Positions 55,801 to 64,000 of a DNA stretch of 64,000 nt are shown in pieces. Both the position numbers and the translations under genes were made by a program. The DNA comes from Pithys albifrons albifrons (Eukaryota > Chordata > Aves > Passeriformes > Thamnophilidae). The stretch's first letter is position 1. Every line of letters begins with the position of its first letter. The notes beneath the pieces are model-generated. The model saw only the letters and a list, made by a program, of their open reading frames with translations, searched no databases and was not told the origin of the DNA. The stretch is from NCBI RefSeq assembly GCF_047495875.1, contig NC_092475.1:15164001-15228000 (forward strand), in the 5' to 3' direction.

Positions 55801-56280
55801 GAGCCCAGTGCCCAAGGGATGGGAAGGTGCCAGAGACATGAGCCTGTTCTGTGTGCCGCCCACGGGGAAGGCTGCAGTCTCATTCTGCTGGCTCAAAATA
55901 GCAGTGCAGAGTGCTGGGAGACAACAGCCCTGCCAGCCTTGGGCAGAGGAGAGCTGGTCTGCAGTGGTTTCATTCACTCTCAACTATTACAGATCTAGGA
56001 GATCCAATCTCCTGCCTCAGCTGGGGAAGAAGGGGATCCAGTCTCAGAGCAGGAGTAAGAAGCACCATGTACTCCTCAATCTGTGCTGGGTGTCCTGCTC
56101 ATGACACTGGATACTTGACTGGAGTGCAGGAAAGTTGTAGCTTTAGCTCCTGCTTGAAACATGGGTAGGGCAGGAGATGGAGCATCTTATTCCATCTCAG
56201 ACGAGTAGGTGTTGTCATGAACTGCTTAACGGTCTCAGTGTTGTGTGGTTGTAGCAGTTCATGATCTCTGCTTTGGGAGC
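52897..56280. other. NDRG3 intron 3, nothing recognised
   Basis: No exon with supported splice sites. Reading frames lack recognisable domains. Confidence 0.4.
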
Positions 56281-56890
56281 ACAACCCGAGCCTGTCAGTC
56301 ACTGTTATGGGTTCCCCTTGGCTGAATGCCAGGTGCACACCCGGCTGCTCTACTCTTCCCCTTCCCAGCTGGGTGGGGTAGAAGGTAAGGTGGGAGGGAG
56401 GGAAAAGCAAATAGCATGAACAGTGGGTTATGATATAGGCAGTTTATATTTATGCAAAAAGAAGCAAACTAAAGCAGTGTGCACACACCCCAAACAGAGG
56501 CCAGCAGTCAGTCTCTGCCTTCCACAAGCAGCATGGGCAGCCACCCCTCTGGGAAGCAGAGCTCCAGCACTCGCAGTGCTTGGCACCAAGCAGCCATCGC
56601 CAGGCACTGAATGCCTCCTTCCGGCTGCTTGCCTCAGTTTGATATCTGGGTTGACATCATATGGTATGGAATATCTCCTTGGTCACTGTGGGTCAGCTGG
56701 CCTTCCTATATCCCCTCCCAGGATCTCGGCCCTGACTGAAGGAAGGACGTTACAGCGCTGCCCTCAGCAGTAGACATAACAGAGTTGTTATCAACACTTC
56801 TCTCGCTGGCAGTGCAGAGCACAGCACTGCAAGGGCTGCTATGGGAAAATAAATTCGGGCTCAGCCAGACCCAGTACAGCCATGCTGCTG
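56281..56890 (+). mobile_element. Avian interspersed repeat, probably LTR-retrotransposon-derived
   Basis: The core TTGACATCATATGGTATGG, TATCTCCTTGGTCACTG and GGGTCAGCTGGCC matches, in the same order, the fragment at about 3905-3950. Downstream, GTTATCAACACTTCTCTCGC and GCTGCTATGGGAAAATAAAT continue a pattern I recognise as a dispersed repeat in bird genomes. Its exact family and the left boundary are uncertain. Confidence 0.5.
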
Positions 56891-59880
56891 TTGAGCTCAC
56901 TGGACTGACTTCCTGCAGAGCAGCCAGTGTCTGTTCTCTGGCAGAATCTGTGTTTGGAAGTGACTTGCTATTTCTTGCTGGCTGACACAAAACATTAGCA
57001 GGGGTCACAGAGAGACACCTGCTCTGTCCTTCACTTTCCCCTTCCTTTGGATCAGGCACACACAAATGCTTGTTTGTATATGCAGCAACACCAGCACCTT
57101 TGTCTCCTGGTGCTCTTGAGTTTGTGTGGGCAGATTGAGTATCTCGTTCCACTGCTGCTCTCAATTCTCACCCAAAATTTCTCTAATGTAAGACTTAATG
57201 CAATTACACAGAGTACAGAAACCAAGGCCTGCTTACATAGATCATATTGTGTTTTCTATTAATGAATTTCTGCTCTGTATGGAAATGAACAATTTACTTT
57301 GAGGTGTTGCCTTAGATCTGATTTGGCCTTGCTTCCCATGCTGCCATCTCCTTCAGCTGCACTGTTTCCAAAATAGCTTTGCACATAGAGGGGGTGGGAA
57401 GCACCTCCAACTGCCTTAGGGTTGGCAATACTATAATGGTAAGAGTTACCAGGTGGTGATGGTTTGCAGTCTTAAAATATTTTTTATCTTACAGGCATAC
57501 TTTATGATGTTGGTTTAGTAATGTGTAGAAATTTGAGGGCAGCTGTTGCTGAGAGCAAGACAATGTAATCTCTGCTTTAATCTCTCTGCAGTTAATAGCT
57601 GGGATAGCTTGCCCTAGAAGCATGATGCAATTTTTCACCTTTGCCAAGACTGGGAAGGATGATGTAAAGTAAATAATAGCCATAGCCAGTCACTGAAAAA
57701 GGGGAGAGCCTGCCTTGAGTAACCTGCATCTCCCCCACCTTACAGCAAAGTGGCAGAGGCAGTTTTCTTTGCCTTATGTGCTCCAGGAGCTGAATGTGCT
57801 TAAGCTGGAAGTTTTTTGGGGGATGTTTCTAACCCTCTGCTAGCACAGACGTTCAACAAGCTTCAGCAAAATGCAAGCAATAGACACCTCGTTGCTCTGT
57901 GTTCTGCCACATTTTAATGTTTTCTTTGTTGTCAGTCTCCAAATTAAATCAATTCTCAGTTTTTCCAAGGAATTAATTTTGAACTTAGAGCAGCTTCACA
58001 TTGGGAGTGAAAGTCATTTGTTAATGCCAAAAAAGAAGCTTAATAAATTAGTCATGAAAAGCACTGGTATTATGAATTCTCACCATTAAGAATTCCCAGT
58101 GTGAAACAAATGGTTTACTTCAATCTTTAATAAGTTTTAAAACTTAAGCACTGGATCACACTCTGACCTGGGCCTGAAAAAATGTGGCTGGAATTTGGAG
58201 TGCTGTGGTCTGGCACCCAGATGCCTCTGTCTGCTGCCTGGGAGTTTCTGGACCTCAAGGCATCAGCACCTTTAGAGCTGCTGTTGGATGCCTCACTCTT
58301 TCACTCAGAATGTTTTGTCTGAATATGGGAAATTTTCGGTGATGTTAAGGAAACGTCTCTGTCCAACCATCCAGGAGCCATTCCAGAAGGCACTCTGACA
58401 CCACCTGAGCTGCTGCTCCCCCACCCCACTCACAGACCAGGTTTCTGTGCTGGCTTCACTCCAGGTTTCCATTGCAGAGTGCCAGACATCCAGAGCCTTG
58501 AAATAATTGAATCATGGTGCAATAACTAAATAAAAACCCAGCAAAATAACCGCTGGAGCTGATGCCTCTGAGGAGGGAACCCAAACAGAGGGCTTTCACA
58601 CCCTCACAGTCCAAGTGGAGGAAGGTCTGGGGGGTCTTCCATCTCTAGTTGTGTCTCCAAGTGTTTGATCCCCTCACTGGGCCACTGGTCCCTGTGCCCT
58701 TCGTTAGGCAAAGGGCCAGCAGTTCAGGCCTCTTGCCTCGGCTTCTGCCCCCAGAGCTCAACCAGATTCTTTAACAGGTGCCACCTGTCAGTGGCACTGT
58801 CACTGCTTCCCCCTCTGGCCAAAGGCAGAGGGTGGCAGTCAGAGCTGGGTCCTACATTGGAACCATTTGCCCTCCGTGTGCCCACTTCTTCCCACAATCA
58901 GTCCCACGGTAGATTTAGCCTTTGGCAGTCATAGTCGAATGTGGGTTTTCCTCCTCAGTTTAAGAAGCATTCAGAGATGTTAAGGGCATAGAGGATAATG
59001 TCCCAGCCTTGTCTGACCTTCTGCCAATCTCCAGCAAAAATACTTCCCAACAGTTCCTGCTTGGATTTGATCTCAGATGTTTTGAATTTGCTGTTGGGTT
59101 GCGTTTTGTCATCTTCCACTATCTGAGACTTTATGGTTCACACACATTTCATTTTCTTTAGTGCAGGGCTCTTTGACCAAGAGCAGAGATTCTCAGGAGC
59201 TGGCACCATAAAGATTATAGGAAAAATTGCAGGGCTTTCAGAGATGGTCAGTAGCATAGGTGGCCTTTCTTTGGTGGCCACTACCTGTTCTTCTGCTCAA
59301 GCCGACATGAAAGTGTATCTTACCAGTCCAGCTAAGGCAAGGCAGTGCCTCTGCCAACACATGTGGGCTTGCACTGCTCACCTTCCACCTGAATGAGACA
59401 TCCTGTGGCCACAGGGTCAGTTACTTTGGTTTCCTGACGTAGTGGGGCAGGGAACCCAACCTTGTACTCCTGCTTGCAGTTTTCCATGAGCCCAGCAGCT
59501 CTCTGGACATGGGGCAGGGCAGAAGGACAGGAGAAGGACTCTTTTCAACAGCACTTCATCATCAGGTCAGCTAATCTAAGTGGCAGCCATTATGTGGCAC
59601 CAGCACTGTGTTTGAGCCACAGACTTCTGTGGAGCAACAGGTTAGGAAGTCCTGAGGTAGGAAAAGACATCATTCATGTGATTCTGACAAGGGCAGAGAA
59701 ATGATATTCTGTGCCTTCCAAGAGCTGCTCTGTGATGGGAGCCATAATGTGTTCCAGATTGACATACTCGAAGAAAAGATATTAAAAAAACTACCACCAA
59801 ACTATAGAAGAGTTCACTGTTCTGCATTCAAAGTTCAAAACAAGAACTGCACAGAAATGGAGAAGATTATTTAACATAAA
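56891..59880. other. NDRG3 intron 3, nothing recognised
   Basis: No supported exon or named repeat. Confidence 0.4.
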
Positions 59881-61110
59881 CTGAGTGGAGAGCAAGTGCC
59901 CACCATCCATGACAGCAGAGATGAGGCATGGTGCCAGAAAGCCAGCATGACAAACAGGAGGGCAAGGAGGCTACTGAACACAAAAAGCAGTTTTCAAAAA
60001 GCTAGAGAAAATGGAAAAGGTTATAAGCTCCAGCAGATTAAATGTATGAACAGAACTAAGGCAGAAGGGGATTGTGAGAGATTATTTGCAAAGCAAAAAA
60101 ACCCATCCTATTTCAGATCTATCAAAATGGAACCACGTGGGATTTGCAGAGTGCTGTTGACTTCCCAGGCTCTGGAAAGAGGGCTCAGGGAAGATCTAGC
60201 CACAGCAGAAAAACTAAATTTATTTTCTTCTGCATGCAAACTTGACACAGAGCAGCTCACAGAGGGTACTGTGCTGATTTGTTGATTGTGGGGAGTCAGT
60301 GCAGACCCTGCCTTAAACCACAATGCTTGCTGCAGGGACAGTACAGAAGATAATATTTCTGCATTTTTTAGCATTTTATAGTATTGCATAATGTTTATGA
60401 ACTGGAAGAATGGAAGAGTTTTAAATGAGTTTAAGGATGAAATAGTTGAGGTGTTGAGTTCCATTCCTCTGTTGAAGCTGCCATGGTGCCCAGTGCTTCC
60501 CCTGCCAGGCAGTTTGTAAGGCAGATCCCAAAGGAATTCTGGGAATTCTCTGACAAGCTATACCAGACAGACTGATAAAACTAGCAGAGTGTGGTGGATG
60601 AATTACACTGATAAATACTGGGGAAGGATCAGTGTAGGTTTTGTAAGGGGAAGAAGTCCTGCTTTGCTGAGCTGTTGAAATTCTTTGAAAGAGTCAGTAG
60701 TGCTACAAATAAAGAGAATTCAGTTGATGCAGCCAACTTGGATTTCCAAAAGACAAGACCTCTTACCAAAAGGAGTCATAAGACAGATGTCTTAAGGGAC
60801 TTGGGAGGCCATGAGGTCAGAGGAGAGGTCCATTCATGGGTGAAATACTGATTTAAAAGAATCCAGCATTTGTTTTCACAGTTGTTTGAGATCACTTGAG
60901 CACCCTGGAGACCTGTGCTGGGACCTGCACTGCTTGAATATATTCTTCAATGATCTGGAAAAAGTGATGAAAGGTGTGGTGGCAACATTTGTCTGCCTTT
61001 GGGTAAACAAAGGGTGCTACACATTGACTGAAACCTTCCTACAGCAGAATATGGAATCAAGGGCTCAGGGCTGATCATAACCCAGAGGCAAAAGACCTTA
61101 ACATTGCAAG
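59881..61110 (+). mobile_element. Ancient CR1 LINE, reverse transcriptase region
   Basis: From about 60640, CTGAGCTGTTGAAATTCTTT, GCCAACTTGGATTTCCAAAA and TTCTTCAATGATCTGGAAAA follow, in order and spacing, the RT coding region of old CR1 lineages (the leucine-rich start, the LDFQKAFD-type motif, the FINDLEKGV-type motif). The upstream part (59881-60560), with many AAG- and AGA-type codons, fits the preceding coding region. Many stops and frameshifts are present. Much older than the CR1 tails elsewhere in the window. Confidence 0.6.
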
Positions 61111-64000
61111 CGATGACTGACAATGTCAGCGTGGGGCTCGTGGCTTTCAGCAAAGCAAATCAATCCTTGTTCATCAGGAGCAGAGAACAAAGCAGCCTCA
61201 CTGTGCTGCCACATGCACCCACGTCCTGCCAGCCTCCCCTTGGCCCAGCAAGGACAGAGCTGAGAGCAGCGGTGTGGCCAGGAGTGAGCTGTGTGCCAGG
61301 GCTGGCCCCGGAGCCCCAAGCTCCTCAGCACAGGGAGGGAGTCACAGTGAGCTGTTACAGCATCACTTCTGCCAATTGTGGAAATGGGCTCAGGTGCTCT
61401 CCAGCTTCTGGGCTAGGAGATCCTGTGTAAAATCAGCATATACAAGGTGGGGAATTAAGTGGTTCTTTACCATACATAGTGTTAACCTTTTCTGGTCACA
61501 GGGGGAGGCAGGTGCCAAAGGCTCAAGTAGCAAGGGGTGGAGGCCTGGTTCTCAGGTCAAAGACCACACGTGCAGTTCAGGAAGTCTCATTGGACCTAAA
61601 GATTGTTGGAAGGTGGGAAAATTAAGGGAAATTGTTACACAATGCATGTGTTTGAGAAAGTATCACTACATGCTTTTCCACAAGCACTCTCCTTTAAGTC
61701 AGCCCAGCAGGCTGCAGCTACAGCTGGTCTCCATGCCTGCTGATCTTCCTCCAGCATCACTCTCATTCGTGCACTGGAGGCACGGCTGGTTTTTGAGGCT
61801 GTGACTCCCAGCTTCTGTGAGCAGGTCGATTGCAGCCTCCTGCCCAGGCCTGGTGCTGGTGCCCTGCCCTGGCCGGTGTGTGTGGCACAGCCCTGCCTGC
61901 TGTCCAGCCCTGCTCTCGCCCCAGTGCAGCAGGGTGGCTGCAGCTGCTGATGATTCTTCTCCTCATGTACAAATAAAGGCAGGAGATAAAATCTCTTCAG
62001 AAAAACCTCTGATAAAGTTTCCAGTTCCTAAGTGAAAATTAAATTTTATCAAACTCTTCAAAACACAAGTGCAGATCATGATCTCTCACATTCATCTCCT
62101 CCCCTATTTTGCAGACTGCAGGTTTGTAAAAATCTGACAGTCTCCTGGCCGTGTTTTTCCACCTGCCTTCTCCTATCACTGCTTCCCTGCACTAGACCAG
62201 ATCAACATTGTGGAATTAGACAGATGCAAGGTAACACCCCCTGAGTCTCTGTTCAGGGTACACTGATGCGACGTGTCAAAGCTGGCCTGAGCAGAGCCAG
62301 AGAGAGCCCAAGCGTGCCAGAGTCCAGGTGTCTGATATCTGCCAACACAACATTTCTATGTGAGCAATGGGCAAACAGGAGGAGAAGGCATGCAGAGCTG
62401 TGGAGTTGGGTGGTGTGCTGAGGGCAGGGACAGTGTGACACAGGCAGGCTGGGGCTGGGCAGGGTGGCTGTGAAAAGGACAGGAAGGAAGCATGTTTGGC
62501 AGGGACAGAAGGGGCAGCCTGCAAAGCTGCTGCTCCCTCCCTGGGTGCTCCAGTGCCTGCTCCAAGTGGGTGATTCTGCTCCATGCTTGGGAGCGAGGCC
62601 AGTAATAAGGTAGCGAAATAATAACTTTGGGGGGTGGTGCCAGGTAGTGGTTGTATTTTATTGGAGTGGAGACTGTCATTGTCATCTGAAGTGTGATACC
62701 TGAGCTGTTTTTTAAGCCACTGTCTTGCACTGTTCTGTGGCTTTGAGACATGGCAGAGCTGTTGTGGAGACAAGCAGCGGTAGGGGAGTTGTGTTGCTCT
62801 AATTGTGTGACATCTGAAAATGATTTTGTCCTTTGCATTTAGAAGTCAAGACAAAAGCCCTAAAGCTAGAGGGCAAAGCTTCAGAGAAAATAAAGTTCAC
62901 TGGAAGAACTGATTCCCTACTGATTAGCTGTAGGGAAGTTGGGGGTAAAATTCAGTCTTATGTCTTCAGGTAATCATGAGAAAGATAGCTGATGTGTAAC
63001 TGAAAAAGTGAAGGTATAAACCCTTATCTCAGCTGTAGTGGCTGCTGCTTACTTTGTGGAGCTTGGAAAAAGCCTTTGAAAAGTAAAACACTTTAACCAG
63101 AGGAGGGGAGCTTCTTCCCAGGAGGACAATTTCCACCCTGCCTGGAAACTAGCAATGGGAAATAAGAAATAACCTTAAGCACTCCCAGTCTGAGGTATTG
63201 TCTCGATGCCGGGCAGAGTAAGAAGTCTGGAGATTTAGCATCTTAAATCTTTTAAAGTTCTACTTGCTGAGATTTCTCTAAAGATGGAGTTTCTCATGTT
63301 GCTTTCATTTTCAGTGGACATTCCCTGTATTTGAATCACTAATGTGACTGAAGGAGGAGCAAGGGGAGTCTCCTTCAGATTGGGCTGGTGTGCAGTGGGG
63401 GTATGAAAAACCCCTTCTCAACAAACTGTCTCATTTCCCCAAATCGCAGTTTACAGTTTGCAAAGGAGAACAAGGATTAATCATTAGCTCAAGGAAACTC
63501 TTTTGCTTCCCCACTAGAGAGCTGAGACCCAAGCTCAGCTTCAGAAAATGGAAATGCAGGGTGCTGCAGTGTGACAGAGGCTGTGAAGGGAAGAGGGTGT
63601 TAGTTGCTAGTACCTTGTCCTGTAGCTTACTGAGTGAAAGCATGTGTGAACTGAGCAGTGGGTTTGAGTGTAATTCCAGAAGACTGTTTTTCAGACTTTT
63701 TAAAATATCACCAGTTCTTTTGCAGCTTTCTGTGCTTTTGTCACTGTTGCCTCTGTGTAGGTTTTGTGCTTTTGTTTGATAGCTGACCTCTTGCTGCTGC
63801 CCACAGACCCTCCCTAGTCCTCTGCAGGTGCAGCTTCCAGAGTCGAGTCAGTTTAACCAGGCTCGTGTTCAGAGCAGGCTTGTTCCTTCTGCCACCCCAG
63901 GCACTCCCCTTGGGCTCTGAGCCACAACTACAATTTGCCAGACCTCTCTGTGAGCTTCTTACCTCACTGACCTGGCAGAAGTCTAACAAAGTAAGATTAA
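61111..64000. other. NDRG3 intron 3 to window end, nothing recognised
   Basis: No NDRG3 exon found. The start of this stretch may hold further decayed CR1. Confidence 0.4.

Noticed and set aside
61000..64000. Third NDRG3 coding exon
   Set aside because: I scanned for the expected EHDIETTHG-type coding sequence after a splice acceptor and found none before the window end.

Overview
This is vertebrate nuclear DNA: intron-rich, CpG islands with NRF1, YY1 and CTCF-type motifs, and dense CR1 LINE fragments. CR1 tails, endogenous retrovirus (ERV) LTRs of avian type and two tRNA-Ile/CR1-tailed SINEs resembling zebra finch TguSINE1 point to a bird, most likely a passerine. The only gene I can name is NDRG3, on the + strand. 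Its coding exon with the start codon (46121-46226) and its next exon (49744-49779) are unambiguous. The third coding exon was not found, so it probably lies beyond the window. A CpG island at about 10.34-12.15 kb, with a splice-donor-like exon end at 11272, is the likely NDRG3 promoter and non-coding first exon, which would make intron 1 about 35 kb.

Layout: 0-1.1 kb is a CpG island with two NRF1 motifs and a candidate first exon of an unnamed minus-strand gene. 1.2-10.3 kb is intergenic and repeat-rich: CR1, a decayed minus-strand ERVL-like pol relic, LTRs, and a CR1 split by a solo LTR. 10.3-12.15 kb is the second CpG island, full of minisatellites, one of which repeats a splice-donor-like junction every 26 bp. 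12-46 kb is intron 1: SINE and CR1 copies, two large G-rich minisatellites (18.4-18.95 kb and 20.85-21.77 kb), a solo LTR with an exact 5-bp target duplication, and the main mobile element. 46-64 kb holds the two NDRG3 coding exons, a second solo LTR with exact target duplication 107 bp before exon 3, a divergent third LTR, a minus-strand SINE and very old CR1 sequence.

The standout is a complete-looking ERV at 36524-42904. It has two 690-bp LTRs in which I found no difference, a 5-bp target duplication (GTTGG), a lysine-tRNA-like primer binding site, an open gag and an open protease-RT-RNase H-integrase pol, and no env. Gag and pol lie in one frame, separated by a single UAG followed 8 nt later by a perfect 8-bp hairpin that could form a pseudoknot, the layout used for stop-codon readthrough in gammaretroviruses. 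Gag has hydrophobic N-terminal segments, no myristoylation-type start and no zinc knuckle. The pol resembles class III (ERVL-like) elements. The insertion is in the sense orientation in NDRG3 intron 1 and looks young enough to be polymorphic.
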